A stretch of 64,000 nt of DNA, taken from NCBI RefSeq assembly GCF_014349105.1, contig NZ_JACSJI010000002.1, forward strand, positions 124,001 through 188,000, written 5' to 3'. The notes under the pieces are model-generated. The model saw nothing but the letters and a program-made list of their open reading frames with translations. It was not told the origin of the DNA and did no database searches. The position numbers and the translations under genes are program-made. The stretch's first letter is position 1; each line of letters begins with the position of its first letter. Origin of the DNA: Caulobacter sp. 17J80-11 (GTDB lineage: Bacteria > Pseudomonadota > Alphaproteobacteria > Caulobacterales > Caulobacteraceae). Positions 37,535 through 47,386 of this stretch are shown here, in pieces.

Positions 37535-40500
37535 ATGAGCGGCGAAGGCTTCGTCCATCTGCGGGTTCGGTCCGCCTATTCGTTGCTGGAAGGCGCGATC
37601 AAGGCGGACAAGGTGGGCGCTCTGGCCGCCGCCGACGGGCAGCCGGCCGTCGCGATAGCGGACCGCGCCAACATGTTCGGCGCGCTGGAGTTCTCCCAGA
37701 CCGCCAAAGATTCCGGGGTGCAGCCGATCATCGCTTGCGCCCTGCCGGTCTCCGGCATCGGCGACAAGCCCGGCGAGCGTTGGGCCCGCACCCCCACGGT
37801 GGTGCTGCTGGTCCAGAACGAGACCGGCTATCTCAACCTCACCGCCCTGTCCTCGGCCGCCTACCTCGAGGTGGGCCCGATGGACGAGCCGCACGTGCCC
37901 TGGAGCCGGGTGGTGGAGCGCTCCGAGGGGCTGATCCTGCTGTCCGGCGGCCCGGACGGCCCGGTCGACCACCTGTTCGCCTCCGGCAAGAAGGACGAGG
38001 CCGAGCGGGCGCTCCAGGCCATGCACGAGGCCTTCGGCGACCGCTTCTACGTCGAGCTGCAACGCCACGACCGGCCGGCCGAGCACGCCGCCGAGCCCGG
38101 CCTGGTGGGCTGGGCCTACGACCACGACGTGCCGCTGGTCGCCACCAACGACGTCTATTTCGGCAAGAAGGACATGTACGCCGCGCACGAGGCGCTGTTG
38201 TGCATTTCCGACGGCGCCTTCATGGGCCAGGACGACCGCCGTCGCGTCACCGCCGAGCACTGGTTCAAGCCGGCCGCGGAGATGCGCACGACCTTCGCCG
38301 ACCTGCCGGAGGCCTGCGACAACACCCTGGAGATCGCCCGGCGCTGCGCGTTCCTGGTCAAGAAGCGCGACCCGATCCTGCCCAGCTTCGGCACCGGCGC
38401 GGGCCGCTCCGAGCCCGAGGAACTGGCCTGGCAGGCCAAGGAAGGCCTGAAGGCGCGCCTGGCGGTGACGCCGATGTCGGCGCCGGAGGAAGATTACTGG
38501 GCCCGCCTCGAGCGCGAGGTCGGGATCATCCAGAAGATGGGGTTCTCCGGCTACTTCCTGATCGTGTCGGACTTCATCAAGTGGGGTAAGGCGCACGGCA
38601 TCCCGGTGGGGCCGGGGCGCGGTTCGGGCGCCGGTTCGCTGGTCGCCTGGGCGCTGACCATCACTGATCTCGATCCGCTGCGCTTCGGCCTGCTGTTCGA
38701 GCGCTTCCTGAACCCCGAACGGGTCTCCATGCCCGACTTCGACATCGACTTCTGCCAGGAGCGGCGGGAGGAGGTGATCGGCTACGTTCAGGAGAAGTAC
38801 GGGCGCGACCGCGTGGCCCAGATCATCACCTTCGGCACCCTGCAGGCCCGCGCCGTGCTGCGCGACGTCGGCCGCGTGCTGCAGATGCCGCTGGGCCAGG
38901 TCGACCGTCTGTCCAAGATGGTGCCGAACAACCCGGCCAATCCGGTGACCCTGGCCCAGGCCATCGAGCTGGAGCCCCGGCTGAAGGAAGCCCGGCGCGA
39001 CGACCCGGCGGTCGAGAAGCTGCTTGAGACGGCGCTCCGCCTGGAAGGCCTCTACCGCAACGCCTCGACCCACGCGGCCGGCGTGGTGATCGGCGACCGC
39101 CCGCTGGTCGAGCTGGTGCCGCTCTACCAGGATCCGCGCTCCGAGCTGCCGGCCACCCAGTTCAACATGAAGTGGGTCGAGTCCGCGGGCCTGGTGAAGT
39201 TCGACTTCCTGGGCCTGAAGACCCTGACCGTGCTCGACCGCGCGGCCAAGTTCCTGGAGAAGCGCGGCGCGGGCGTGGACCTGTCGCAGCTGCCGTTCGA
39301 CGACGAGAAGACCTACGAGCTGCTGGCCTCGGGCCAGACGATCGGGGTGTTCCAGCTCGAAAGCCAGGGCATGCGCGACACCCTGCGCAAGATGCGCTGC
39401 GGCTCGATCGAGGAGATCACCGCGCTGATCTCGCTCTATCGGCCGGGGCCGATGGACAACATCGACACCTTCGTCGACTGCAAGTTCGGCCGTAAGCCGA
39501 TGGACACCCTGCACCCCTCGCTGGAGCCGGTGCTGAAGGAGACCTACGGCGTCATCGTCTACCAGGAACAGGTGATGCAGATCGCCCAGATCCTGGCCGG
39601 CTACAGCCTCGGCGAAGCCGACCTGCTGCGCCGGGCGATGGGTAAGAAGAAAAAGGAGGAGATGGACTTCCAGAAGGCCCGGTTCGTGTCCGGCGCCAAG
39701 GAAAAGGGAGTCCCCGAGTCCCAGTCGGACTCGATCTTCGAACTGGTGGCCAAGTTCGCCGGCTACGGCTTCAACAAGTCGCACGCCGCCGCCTACGCCC
39801 TGATCTCGTACCAAACCGGCTGGCTGAAGGCGAACCACCCGGTCGAGTTCCTGGCCGCGTCGATGAGCCTGGATATCGCCAACACCGACAAGCTGGCGGT
39901 GTTCTACCAGGACGCCAAACGCTTCGGCGTGAAGGTGCGCGCGCCCGACGTGAACGTCTCCATGGCCGATTTCGACGTGGAGAACGGCGAAATCCTCTAC
40001 GCCCTGGGCGCGATCCGCAACGTCGGTCTGGAGGCGATGAAGCACCTGGTCGAGGTGCGCAAGGAAGGCGGGCCGTTCCGCGACATCTTCGATTTCCTGG
40101 AGCGCATCGACCCCAAGGCGGTGAACAAGCGCGCCATCGAAAACCTGGCCCGCGCCGGCGCCTTCGACAGCATCCACCCGGACCGCGCCCAGATCGTCCA
40201 GGCCGCCGACCGGCTGATCGCCTACGCCCAGAGCGTGGCGGCCGAGCGCGCCTCGTCCCAGGTCAGCCTGTTCGGCCAGGGCGGCGAGGCCACGCGCCCG
40301 CGCCTGCCCAAGAGCGAGCCCTGGATCGGCCCGCAGCGGCTCGACGAGGAGCTGTCGGCCGTCGGCTTCTACCTGTCCGGCCACCCGCTGGAGGACATGG
40401 TCGATCTGCTGCGCCGCCGGCGCACCACCCTGGCGGCCGAGGCCCAGGCCCTGGCCGAGGAGGGGCAGGAAGCCTTCCGCATGTGCGGCGTCGTACGCCG

Positions 40501-40963
40501 CCGCCAGGAGCGCGCTTCGGCCCGCACCGGCGAGAAGTTCGCCTTCGTCACCCTGTCGGACCCCACCGGCGAGTACGAGGTGATGTTCCCGCCGGAGAGC
40601 CTGCGCCGCTGCCGCGACGTGCTGGAGACCGGCGCCTCCATCATTCTGAAGGTCCGCGCCAAGGCCGCCGAAGGCGAGGTGCGCTTCTTCGGCGACGAGG
40701 CCGAGCCGATCTCGAAGGCCGTCGAGCAGGCGGCCGGGGGCCTGCGCGTCCACGTCTCGCCTCGCTCGGCCGAGGTCGAGGCCCTGAAGAAGCGGCTTGA
40801 GGCCGGGGCGACCCAGAAGGGCGGGGGCGAGATCGTGCTGATCGCGGCCCTGGACGGCGCCCACGAGATCGAGCTGCGCCTGCCGGGCCGCTACCGGCTG
40901 GACGCCTCGCTGCGCGGCGCACTGAAGACCGCGCCGGGCGTGCTCATGCTGGAGGACGCGTAG
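37535..40963 (+). CDS. dnaE: DNA polymerase III alpha subunit
   Basis: DnaE (1142 residues) is the catalytic subunit of the replicative polymerase. In order it shows the N-terminal PHP domain ([18 protein letters not shown]), the palm with catalytic Asp401 and Asp403 (PDFDIDF), the [12 protein letters not shown] loop, the [19 protein letters not shown] segment, a helix-hairpin-helix region and the OB domain ([18 protein letters not shown]). Its length and motifs fit the essential DnaE1, not the SOS mutagenesis form DnaE2. Unlike the E. coli arrangement it lies before rpsB and not after lpxB. Confidence 0.96.
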   Translation: MSGEGFVHLRVRSAYSLLEGAIKADKVGALAAADGQPAVAIADRANMFGALEFSQTAKDSGVQPIIACALPVSGIGDKPGERWARTPTVVLLVQNETGYLNLTALSSAAYLEVGPMDEPHVPWSRVVERSEGLILLSGGPDGPVDHLFASGKKDEAERALQAMHEAFGDRFYVELQRHDRPAEHAAEPGLVGWAYDHDVPLVATNDVYFGKKDMYAAHEALLCISDGAFMGQDDRRRVTAEHWFKPAAEMRTTFADLPEACDNTLEIARRCAFLVKKRDPILPSFGTGAGRSEPEELAWQAKEGLKARLAVTPMSAPEEDYWARLEREVGIIQKMGFSGYFLIVSDFIKWGKAHGIPVGPGRGSGAGSLVAWALTITDLDPLRFGLLFERFLNPERVSMPDFDIDFCQERREEVIGYVQEKYGRDRVAQIITFGTLQARAVLRDVGRVLQMPLGQVDRLSKMVPNNPANPVTLAQAIELEPRLKEARRDDPAVEKLLETALRLEGLYRNASTHAAGVVIGDRPLVELVPLYQDPRSELPATQFNMKWVESAGLVKFDFLGLKTLTVLDRAAKFLEKRGAGVDLSQLPFDDEKTYELLASGQTIGVFQLESQGMRDTLRKMRCGSIEEITALISLYRPGPMDNIDTFVDCKFGRKPMDTLHPSLEPVLKETYGVIVYQEQVMQIAQILAGYSLGEADLLRRAMGKKKKEEMDFQKARFVSGAKEKGVPESQSDSIFELVAKFAGYGFNKSHAAAYALISYQTGWLKANHPVEFLAASMSLDIANTDKLAVFYQDAKRFGVKVRAPDVNVSMADFDVENGEILYALGAIRNVGLEAMKHLVEVRKEGGPFRDIFDFLERIDPKAVNKRAIENLARAGAFDSIHPDRAQIVQAADRLIAYAQSVAAERASSQVSLFGQGGEATRPRLPKSEPWIGPQRLDEELSAVGFYLSGHPLEDMVDLLRRRRTTLAAEAQALAEEGQEAFRMCGVVRRRQERASARTGEKFAFVTLSDPTGEYEVMFPPESLRRCRDVLETGASIILKVRAKAAEGEVRFFGDEAEPISKAVEQAAGGLRVHVSPRSAEVEALKKRLEAGATQKGGGEIVLIAALDGAHEIELRLPGRYRLDASLRGALKTAPGVLMLEDA

Positions 40964-40975
40964 GGGCGACGAAGG

Positions 40976-41005
40976 CCTCGTCCTTCGACAAGCTCAGGAT
41001 GAGGA
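40976..41005 (+). repeat. dispersed palindromic repeat, copy 2A
   Basis: This copy carries the core CCTTCGACAAGCTCAGGATG and begins 12 bases after the dnaE stop. It is paired with an inverted copy at 41053-41082. It matches copies 1A and 1B near 28.6 kb in all but a few positions. Confidence 0.75.
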
Positions 41006-41052
41006 TTTGGACTGCTTTCGCTCGCAGCTTTGTGGGTGAGCGGCTGAAGGAA

Positions 41053-41082
41053 CCCTCACCCTGAGCTTGTCGAAGGGTAGGG
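41053..41082 (-). repeat. dispersed palindromic repeat, copy 2B (inverted)
   Basis: On the minus strand this contains CCTTCGACAAGCTCAGGGTG. With copy 2A it can form a stem of about 27 bases around a 47-base spacer, between dnaE and the rpsB promoter region. Confidence 0.75.
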
Positions 41083-41107
41083 CGGTCCCGCGTTCCGGCG
41101 TTTTCCC

Positions 41108-41136
41108 TTGATTTCCGGCGCGTTCGCGTCTACGTG
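41108..41136 (+). promoter_or_regulatory. possible rpsB promoter
   Basis: TTGATT at 41108-41113 and TACGTG at 41131-41136 are 17 bases apart. The -10 is poor, but the position would place the transcription start just before the paired leader at 41152-41222. Confidence 0.3.
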
Positions 41137-41151
41137 CGCCCCCATCTCACA

Positions 41152-41222
41152 CGCAGACAGCGGCGGTGCGGGCTTTTCGCCCTCACCACCCGTTCCGAGG
41201 CCTGAGGGCTTTCACGTCTGCG
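41152..41222 (+). other. structured 5' leader of rpsB
   Basis: CGCAGAC at 41152-41158 pairs perfectly with GTCTGCG at 41216-41222 and encloses a second perfect stem, GCCCTCA at 41179-41185 with TGAGGGC at 41203-41209. A further GGGC/GCCC hairpin around 41171-41182 competes with the inner stem. The leader ends about 13 bases before the AAGGAG site of rpsB. Ribosomal-protein genes often carry such leaders for feedback by the protein product, here S2; that role is inference. Confidence 0.45.
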
Positions 41223-41250
41223 GAGGCGCATCGGAAGAAGGAGAAATTTC

Positions 41251-42105
41251 ATGGCGCTTCCCGAATTCAGCATGCGTAGCCTGCTCGAAGCCGGCGCTCA
41301 CTTCGGCCACCAGACCCACCGGTGGAACCCGAAGATGGAGCGCTACATCTTCGGCAGCCGCGCCAACATCCACATCATCGACCTGTCGCAGACCATCCCG
41401 CTGCTGCACCAGGCCCTGGTGAAGGTTCGCGAAGTCGCCGCCGGCGGCGGCCGCGTCCTGTTCGTCGGCACCAAGCGCCAGGCGTCCGATCCGGTCGCCC
41501 AGGCCGCCAAGCGCTGCGCCCAGTACTACGTCAACCACCGCTGGCTCGGCGGCACCCTGACCAACTGGCGCACCATCTCCGGCTCGATCGCGCGTCTGCG
41601 CGAACTGGAGCAGGTGATGGCCAGCCCGGAAGGCCGTTCCAAGAAGGAACTGCTGATGCTGACCCGCGAGCGCGACAAGCTCGAGCTGTCGCTGGGCGGC
41701 ATCAAGGACATGGGCGGCATCCCGGACCTGATGTTCGTGATCGACACCAACAAGGAGTCGATCGCCATCCAGGAAGCCCGCAAGCTGGGCATCCCGGTCA
41801 TCGCCATCCTGGACACCAACTCCGATCCGGACGGCATCAGCTTCCCGGTCCCGGGCAACGACGACGCCGCGCGCGCCATCCAGACCTACTGCGACCTGGT
41901 CGCCGACACGGTCCTGGACGGCCTGGCCGCCGGCCAAGCCGCCATGGGCGTGGACCTGGGCGCCGCCGAGCGTCCGTCCGAGCCGGCCCTGCGCGCGGCT
42001 CCGGTCGCCGCTCCGGCTGAGCCCGCCCCGGCTGCCGCCGAAGCCGCCCCGGCGGCCGAAGCCGCTCCGGAAGCGGCTGCGACCGAAGAGCAGGCGAACG
42101 GCTGA
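41251..42105 (+). CDS. rpsB: 30S ribosomal protein S2
   Basis: S2 (284 residues) joins the small subunit late and is needed for docking of S1. The core is canonical ([55 protein letters not shown]). After about residue 240 there is an extension of some 45 residues made almost only of Ala, Pro and Glu, absent from E. coli S2. AAGGAG precedes the ATG by about seven bases. Confidence 0.98.
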   Translation: MALPEFSMRSLLEAGAHFGHQTHRWNPKMERYIFGSRANIHIIDLSQTIPLLHQALVKVREVAAGGGRVLFVGTKRQASDPVAQAAKRCAQYYVNHRWLGGTLTNWRTISGSIARLRELEQVMASPEGRSKKELLMLTRERDKLELSLGGIKDMGGIPDLMFVIDTNKESIAIQEARKLGIPVIAILDTNSDPDGISFPVPGNDDAARAIQTYCDLVADTVLDGLAAGQAAMGVDLGAAERPSEPALRAAPVAAPAEPAPAAAEAAPAAEAAPEAAATEEQANG

Positions 42106-42132
42106 TTTCAGCCGACGTCATCCGATTGAGAC

Positions 42133-42157
42133 GCGGCCGGGTTACCTGCCCGGCCGC
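42133..42157 (+). other. hairpin between rpsB and tsf
   Basis: GCGGCCGGG at 42133-42141 and CCCGGCCGC at 42149-42157 form a perfect 9-bp stem with a 7-base loop. No T run follows, so it may be a weak attenuator or an mRNA processing or stability element between the two translation genes and not a full terminator. Confidence 0.45.
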
Positions 42158-42183
42158 TCACCCTTGACGAACTGGAGGACCCC

Positions 42184-43116
42184 ATGGCGGAAATCACTGC
42201 CGCTCTGGTGAAGGACCTGCGCGAAAAGTCCGGCGCGGGCATGATGGACTGCAAGAAGGCGCTGACCGAGAACAACGGCGACCTGGACGCCGCCATCGAC
42301 TGGCTGCGCACGAAGGGCCTGTCCAAGGCCGCCAAGAAGGCTGACCGCGTCGCCGCCGAAGGCCTGGTGGCCATGGCCGTGACCGACAACGGCGCCGGCG
42401 AAACCGCCTCGGCCGTCGAAGTGAACGCCGAGACCGACTTCGTGTCGCGCAACGAGCTGTTCCAGAACGCCGCCCGCGCGATCGCCAAGGCGTCGCTGGG
42501 CGTCGACGGCGTGGACGCGATCAACGCGGCCAAGGTCGAGAGCGGCGAGACCGTTCAGGAGCTGCTGACCAACCTGATCGCCAACATCGGCGAGAACATG
42601 ATGGTCCGTCGTTCGGCCAAGTTCTCCGTGCCGGCCGGCGTGGTCGCCTCGTACGTCCACAACGCCACCGCCCCGGACCTGGGCCGGATCGGCGTGCTGG
42701 TGGCCGTCGAGTCGACCGCCGACAAGGCCAAGCTGCGCGAGCTGGGCCGCAAGATCGCCATGCACGTCGCCGCCACCGCCCCGCTGTCGCTGTCGTCCGA
42801 CGACCTGGACCCGGCGGCCGTCGAGCGCGAGCGCGCCGTGCTGACCGAGAAGGCCCGCGAAGAGGGCCGTCCGGAAGCGATGATCGCCAAGATCGTCGAA
42901 GGTCAGATCAACAAGTTCCAGAAGGAAGTGGTGCTCCTGAAGCAGCCCTTCGTCATGAACCCGGATCAGACCGTCGAGCAGCTCGTCGCCGACACCGGCA
43001 AGGAGCTGGGCGCGCCGATCAAGATCACCGGCTTCGTGCGTCTCGCCCTCGGCGAAGGCGTGGAAAAGAAGACCGAGGACTTCGCCGCCGAAGTCGCCGC
43101 CGTCACCGGCGGCTGA
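42184..43116 (+). CDS. tsf: elongation factor Ts
   Basis: EF-Ts (310 residues) is the nucleotide exchange factor for EF-Tu. It has the N-terminal UBA-like domain ([23 protein letters not shown]), the TDFVSRNE motif that inserts into EF-Tu, and the dimerisation and coiled-coil parts of the core. A GGAGGACCC site precedes the ATG. It follows rpsB at 78 bases, the usual pairing. Confidence 0.98.
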   Translation: MAEITAALVKDLREKSGAGMMDCKKALTENNGDLDAAIDWLRTKGLSKAAKKADRVAAEGLVAMAVTDNGAGETASAVEVNAETDFVSRNELFQNAARAIAKASLGVDGVDAINAAKVESGETVQELLTNLIANIGENMMVRRSAKFSVPAGVVASYVHNATAPDLGRIGVLVAVESTADKAKLRELGRKIAMHVAATAPLSLSSDDLDPAAVERERAVLTEKAREEGRPEAMIAKIVEGQINKFQKEVVLLKQPFVMNPDQTVEQLVADTGKELGAPIKITGFVRLALGEGVEKKTEDFAAEVAAVTGG

Positions 43117-43141
43117 TCGCTCGACAAAAAGTGCGTATGAA

Positions 43142-43177
43142 GAAGGGCGCGCGCGGCTGACGGCCGGCGCGCCCTTC
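43142..43177 (+). terminator. hairpin after tsf, probable terminator or attenuator
   Basis: GAAGGGCGCGC at 43142-43152 pairs with GCGCGCCCTTC at 43167-43177, a perfect 11-bp stem with a 14-base loop. It starts 25 bases after the tsf stop. The T content after it is low, so termination may be partial. Confidence 0.5.
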
Positions 43178-43234
43178 GGCTATCTTGCGCCCCGATTCCC
43201 GTCCCCTCGTTCTCAGCTTCCGGCAGGTCGCCCC

Positions 43235-43981
43235 ATGTCCACGCCCGCTCGCTCGCCGCGCTACCGCAAGATCCTGCTCAAGGTGTCCGGCGAGGTGCTG
43301 ATGGGCGACCAGGGCTTCGGCATCGACATGAAAACGGTCGACGCCGTGGCCCAGGAAGTGGCCGAGGTGGTCCGCCACGGCGTGGAGCTGTGCCTGGTGA
43401 TCGGCGGCGGCAACATCTTCCGCGGCCTGTCGACCGCCGCGCGCGGCATGGAGCGGGCCAGCGCCGACTACATGGGCATGCTGGCCACCGTCATGAACGC
43501 GCTGGCCATGCAGAACGCGCTGGAGCGCATCGGCGTGGAGACCCGCGTGCAGTCGGCCATCCCGATGGACACGGTGTGCGAGCCCTACATCCGCCGGCGC
43601 GCCGCGCGCCACCTGGAGAAGGGGCGGGTGGTGATCTTCGCCGCCGGCACGGGCAACCCGTTCTTCACCACCGACACCGCCGCGGCCCTGCGCGCCGCCG
43701 AGATGGGCTGCGACGCCCTGTTCAAGGGCACCAGCGTGGACGGCGTCTACACCGCCGACCCGAAGAAAGACCCCTCGGCCCAGCGGTTCGAGCGGCTGAG
43801 CTATCTTGAGGTTCTCGCCAAGGACCTTAAGGTCATGGACGCGTCGGCGATCAGCCTGATGCGCGAAAACGGCATTCCCATCGTCGTGTTCTCGATCCGG
43901 GAACGCGGCGCCCTTCTCGACGTGCTGACCGGCCATGGCGTTCATACGGTGATCGCCGAAGACCGGCTCGAGCGCGAGTGA
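43235..43981 (+). CDS. pyrH: UMP kinase
   Basis: UMP kinase (248 residues) makes UDP from UMP for RNA, DNA and the sugar nucleotides of the envelope. It belongs to the amino-acid kinase fold: [20 protein letters not shown] at the start, [10 protein letters not shown] for phosphate binding, [20 protein letters not shown], and the C-terminal [14 protein letters not shown]. It lies between tsf and frr in the usual order. Confidence 0.97.
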   Translation: MSTPARSPRYRKILLKVSGEVLMGDQGFGIDMKTVDAVAQEVAEVVRHGVELCLVIGGGNIFRGLSTAARGMERASADYMGMLATVMNALAMQNALERIGVETRVQSAIPMDTVCEPYIRRRAARHLEKGRVVIFAAGTGNPFFTTDTAAALRAAEMGCDALFKGTSVDGVYTADPKKDPSAQRFERLSYLEVLAKDLKVMDASAISLMRENGIPIVVFSIRERGALLDVLTGHGVHTVIAEDRLERE

Positions 43982-43996
43982 GGCTAGACAAGACCG

Positions 43997-44554
43997 ATGA
44001 CCAAACCTGACCTGAAATCCTTCCAGACCCGCATGGACAAGGCGGTCGCCGCGCTCAAGGAAGAGTTCGGCGGCCTGCGCACCGGGCGCGCCTCGGCCAG
44101 CCTGCTGGACCCGATCATGGTGGACGCCTACGGCTCGCACATGCCGATCAACCAGGTGGCCGCCGTCAGCGTCCCTGAGCCGCGCATGATCACCGTCAGC
44201 GTCTGGGACAAGGGCATGGTCACGGCGGTGGACAAGGCGATCCGCTCGGCCGGCATCGGCCTGAACCCGGTCGTCGAGGGCACCACCCTGCGCGTGCCGA
44301 TTCCGCCGCTGACCGAAGAGCGCCGCAAGGACCTGGCCAAGCTCGCCGGCAAGTACGCCGAGCAGCAGCGCATCGCCGTGCGCAACGTGCGCCGCGACGC
44401 CATGGACGAGCTCAAAAAGGCTGAGAAGGACGCTCACATCAGCCAGGACGAGCAGAAGAAAATGGGCGACGAGGTGCAGGGCTTCACCGACGCGGCCATC
44501 AAGCGCATCGACGAGGCCTTGAAAGTCAAAGAACAAGAGATCATGCAGGTTTGA
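43997..44554 (+). CDS. frr: ribosome recycling factor
   Basis: RRF (185 residues) splits post-termination ribosomes together with EF-G. It shows [20 protein letters not shown] in the first half and the [14 protein letters not shown] region of the three-helix bundle, with normal length. Sixteen bases separate it from pyrH. Confidence 0.97.
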   Translation: MTKPDLKSFQTRMDKAVAALKEEFGGLRTGRASASLLDPIMVDAYGSHMPINQVAAVSVPEPRMITVSVWDKGMVTAVDKAIRSAGIGLNPVVEGTTLRVPIPPLTEERRKDLAKLAGKYAEQQRIAVRNVRRDAMDELKKAEKDAHISQDEQKKMGDEVQGFTDAAIKRIDEALKVKEQEIMQV

Positions 44555-44596
44555 CGGCGCGTTCCCGCCGTACTGCGTGAAGGAGAGGGACGCGCC

Positions 44597-45364
44597 ATGG
44601 CGCCTGCCTCCGGCCAATCCGTCCCCGCCTCCGAGGCCGCCCTCGGTCCGCGGCACGTCGCCGTCATCATGGACGGCAACGGCCGCTGGGCGAAGGCGCG
44701 CGGCCTGCCGCGCACGCTCGGCCACCGCGCCGGGGTGAACGCGCTCAAGCGCACGGTCGAGGCCGCGCCCAAGCTCGGCATCGAGTGCCTGACCGTGTTC
44801 GGCTTCTCGACCGAGAACTGGCGCCGGCCCGTGGCCGAAGTGTCTGAGCTGATGGGCCTGGTGCGGGCCTACGTCGAAAGCGACCTGGAGCGGCTGACCC
44901 GCGAGGGCGTGCGCCTGCGCATCCTGGGTCGGCGCGAGGGCCTTCCGGCCGACATCGCCGCCGTGGTCGAGCGCGCCGAGGCGCGCACCGCGAACAACGA
45001 CCGCTTCCTGCTGCAGGTGGCGTTCAACTACGGCGCGCGCGCCGACGTGGTGGACGCCGCCCGACGCTTCGCCCAGGCCGTGAAGAACGGCGAGCAGGAG
45101 CCGGATCAGTTGGACGAATCCACCTTCGGCAGCCTGCTCTGCACCGCCGGCGGCCCGCCGCTGGACGTGCTGGTGCGCACCAGCGGCGAGCGGCGCATTT
45201 CGAACTTCCTGCTGTGGGAGGCGGCCTACGCCGAACTGGTGTTCCAGGACGTGCTGTGGCCCGACTACGGCGTCGAACACCTGCAGCAGGCCGTGAACGA
45301 ATTCAGGAGCCGCGAGCGGCGCTTCGGCGGGATCGGCGTGCATGACGTCCTCGCCGCAGGCTAA
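44597..45364 (+). CDS. uppS: isoprenyl transferase (undecaprenyl diphosphate synthase)
   Basis: This 255-residue cis-prenyltransferase extends farnesyl diphosphate with isopentenyl diphosphate to make the carrier lipid for peptidoglycan and O-antigen. The catalytic Asp26 lies in VIMDGNGRWAKARGLPRTLGHRAG, followed by FGFSTENWRRP and a C-terminal RTSGERRISNFLLWEAAYAEL for substrate binding. GGAG lies upstream of the ATG. Its last 23 bases overlap the start of cdsA. Confidence 0.96.
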   Translation: MAPASGQSVPASEAALGPRHVAVIMDGNGRWAKARGLPRTLGHRAGVNALKRTVEAAPKLGIECLTVFGFSTENWRRPVAEVSELMGLVRAYVESDLERLTREGVRLRILGRREGLPADIAAVVERAEARTANNDRFLLQVAFNYGARADVVDAARRFAQAVKNGEQEPDQLDESTFGSLLCTAGGPPLDVLVRTSGERRISNFLLWEAAYAELVFQDVLWPDYGVEHLQQAVNEFRSRERRFGGIGVHDVLAAG

Positions 45365-46169
45365 GCGCTTCAACTGGAACGACCTGGGCATGCGGGTGGT
45401 GTCGGCGGTGGTGCTGATCCCCGCGGCGGTGGCGGCCATCTGGATGGGCGGCTGGCTGTTCCTGCTGATGGTGTCGGTGGCCGCCTGCCTGCTGGCCTTG
45501 GAGTGGGGACAGATGAGCGAGCCGCGCACGCCGCGCCGCATCGCCGTCGCCGTCCTGCTGGGCGTGATCGCGGCGGTGTTCGCCGCCGACCTGCGCCAGT
45601 TCTCCGCCGCCTTCGTGCTCCTGGTGTTCGGCTCGGCCGCGGCGGCGCTTTACGCCCGCGCCTTGAAGGCCTCGGCCGCCGACGCGGCCTATGGCGTGCT
45701 CTACATCGGCTGGCCCTGCGTGGTGCTGGTGTGGCTTCGCCAGCAGCCGGACGGCGTGGCCTGGACGGTCCTGCTGTTCTGCGTCGCCTGGGCCGCCGAC
45801 ATCGCCGCCTTCGCGGTCGGCAACCTGCTGAAGGGCCCGAAGCTCTGGCCGCGATTCTCGCCCAACAAGACCTGGTCCGGTTTCGTCGGCGGTCTGTGCG
45901 CCGGCGTCGCCGCCGGGGTGGCCGCCTCTGAGTTCGCCGGGGCCGGCCTGCCGGTCGCGGCCGCGGCGGTGGTGGGCCTGGTCGGCGCGCTGGCCACCAT
46001 GGCGGGCGATCTGTGGGAATCGGCCCTGAAGCGCCGCTTCGGGGTGAAGGACGCCGGCGCCCTGATTCCAGGCCATGGCGGCCTGATGGACCGGGTCGAC
46101 GGCCTGATGTTCGCGGTGGTGGCGATCGCCGCCTGCCGCCTCGCTATTGTTTTCGGAGGTCTTTCGTGA
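45342..46169 (+). CDS. cdsA: phosphatidate cytidylyltransferase
   Basis: CdsA (275 residues) makes CDP-diacylglycerol, the precursor of all phospholipids. It is a polytopic inner-membrane enzyme and carries the family signature near the C-terminus ([36 protein letters not shown]), where the aspartates bind metal and CTP. The ATG at 45342 lies inside uppS; no in-frame start outside the overlap would keep the full first helix. The end overlaps dxr by four bases. Confidence 0.95.
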   Translation: MTSSPQAKRFNWNDLGMRVVSAVVLIPAAVAAIWMGGWLFLLMVSVAACLLALEWGQMSEPRTPRRIAVAVLLGVIAAVFAADLRQFSAAFVLLVFGSAAAALYARALKASAADAAYGVLYIGWPCVVLVWLRQQPDGVAWTVLLFCVAWAADIAAFAVGNLLKGPKLWPRFSPNKTWSGFVGGLCAGVAAGVAASEFAGAGLPVAAAAVVGLVGALATMAGDLWESALKRRFGVKDAGALIPGHGGLMDRVDGLMFAVVAIAACRLAIVFGGLS

Positions 46170-47365
46170 CCCTTCGCCGCCGCGTCAGCGTGCTGGGCTC
46201 GACCGGGTCCGTCGGGGTCTCCACCCTCGACCTGATGGATAAGGCGGAAACCGCCGGCACCGCCGCCTTCGAGGTGGAGGCGCTGGTCGCCGGCCGCAAC
46301 CTGGCGCGCGTGGTCGAGCAGGCTCGCCGCTGGCGCCCCCGCGTGGTGGTGGTCGCCGACGAGACCCGCCTGGCCGACCTGCGCGACGCCCTGGCCGGCC
46401 TCGGCGTCGAGGCCGCGGCGGGCGAGGGGGCCGTGATCGACGCGGCCTCGCGTCCGGTCGACTGGGTGATGGCCGCCGTGGTCGGGGCCGCGGGCCTCAA
46501 GCCCACCTGGGCGGCCGCCCGCACCGGCGCGGTGATCGCATTGGCCAACAAGGAGAGCCTGGTCTGCTGCGGGCCGGCCCTGCTGGCGACCGCGCGCGCG
46601 GCCGGCGGCTCGGTGATCCCGGTCGACTCCGAGCACTCCGCCGTCTTCCAGGTCCTGCAGCCGCCTTGCGCCGACAAGGTCGCGCGCATCGTGCTGACCG
46701 CCTCGGGCGGGCCGTTCCGGACCTGGGCGACCGAGCGCATGGCCGCGGTCACCCCGGAGCAGGCGGTGGCCCACCCGAACTGGAGCATGGGCGCCAAGAT
46801 CTCTGTCGACTCCGCCACCATGGCCAACAAGGGCCTGGAGATGGTCGAGGCGGCCTACCTGTTCGGCCTGGGCGCCGACCGCATCGACGTGGTGGTCCAC
46901 CCGCAGTCGATCGTGCACAGCCTGGTCGAATACGCCGACGGCTCGACCCTCGCCCAGCTGGGGCCGCCGGACATGCGTACGCCGATCGCCTGCGCCCTGG
47001 CCTGGCCGGACCGGCTGGCCTGGCCGGCGCCCAAGCTCGATCTGGCGGCGCTGGGCAGCCTGACCTTCGAGCCGGCCGACGAGGTGCGCTTCCCCATGCT
47101 GCGGCTTGCGCGCGCAGCCCTGCGCGAAGGCGGGGCCGCGCCTGGGGTTTTCAACGCCGCCAACGAGGTGGCGGTCCAGGCCTTCCTTGACCGTAGGATC
47201 GGCTTTCTCGATATTGCCGCCACGGTGGCTGAGACTCTCGACCGCGACTCCGGGCGCGGGTTCTCCGCGGGGGCGGACGGCGATCCTCTCGAGGTCGCGC
47301 TGGAGGTTGACCGTGCGGCGCGTCGGGCGGCCCAAGAGGCGGTCGGACGGCGGCTGGCGGCCTGA
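46166..47365 (+). CDS. dxr: 1-deoxy-D-xylulose 5-phosphate reductoisomerase
   Basis: Dxr (399 residues) catalyses the first committed step of the MEP isoprenoid pathway, supplying uppS. The NADPH-binding motif is [15 protein letters not shown], with [10 protein letters not shown] next. The metal and substrate site is [15 protein letters not shown] and [23 protein letters not shown]. The GTG at 46166 is chosen because GGAGG lies six bases upstream and it overlaps the cdsA stop as GTGA; the upstream open frame is a shadow of cdsA. Confidence 0.96.
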   Translation: MTLRRRVSVLGSTGSVGVSTLDLMDKAETAGTAAFEVEALVAGRNLARVVEQARRWRPRVVVVADETRLADLRDALAGLGVEAAAGEGAVIDAASRPVDWVMAAVVGAAGLKPTWAAARTGAVIALANKESLVCCGPALLATARAAGGSVIPVDSEHSAVFQVLQPPCADKVARIVLTASGGPFRTWATERMAAVTPEQAVAHPNWSMGAKISVDSATMANKGLEMVEAAYLFGLGADRIDVVVHPQSIVHSLVEYADGSTLAQLGPPDMRTPIACALAWPDRLAWPAPKLDLAALGSLTFEPADEVRFPMLRLARAALREGGAAPGVFNAANEVAVQAFLDRRIGFLDIAATVAETLDRDSGRGFSAGADGDPLEVALEVDRAARRAAQEAVGRRLAA

Positions 47366-47386
47366 GTCGGGAGGAAGCTTCGCCCC

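Noticed and set aside
37304-40864. An 1186-codon open frame on the minus strand opposite dnaE
   Set aside because: It has the same low-complexity His/Gln/Val/Gly composition and lies fully under the conserved dnaE frame.
28561-41082. Four repeat copies considered as a CRISPR array or insertion-sequence ends
   Set aside because: The copies are in two distant inverted pairs with no regular spacers, no cas genes, and only normal housekeeping genes between them.
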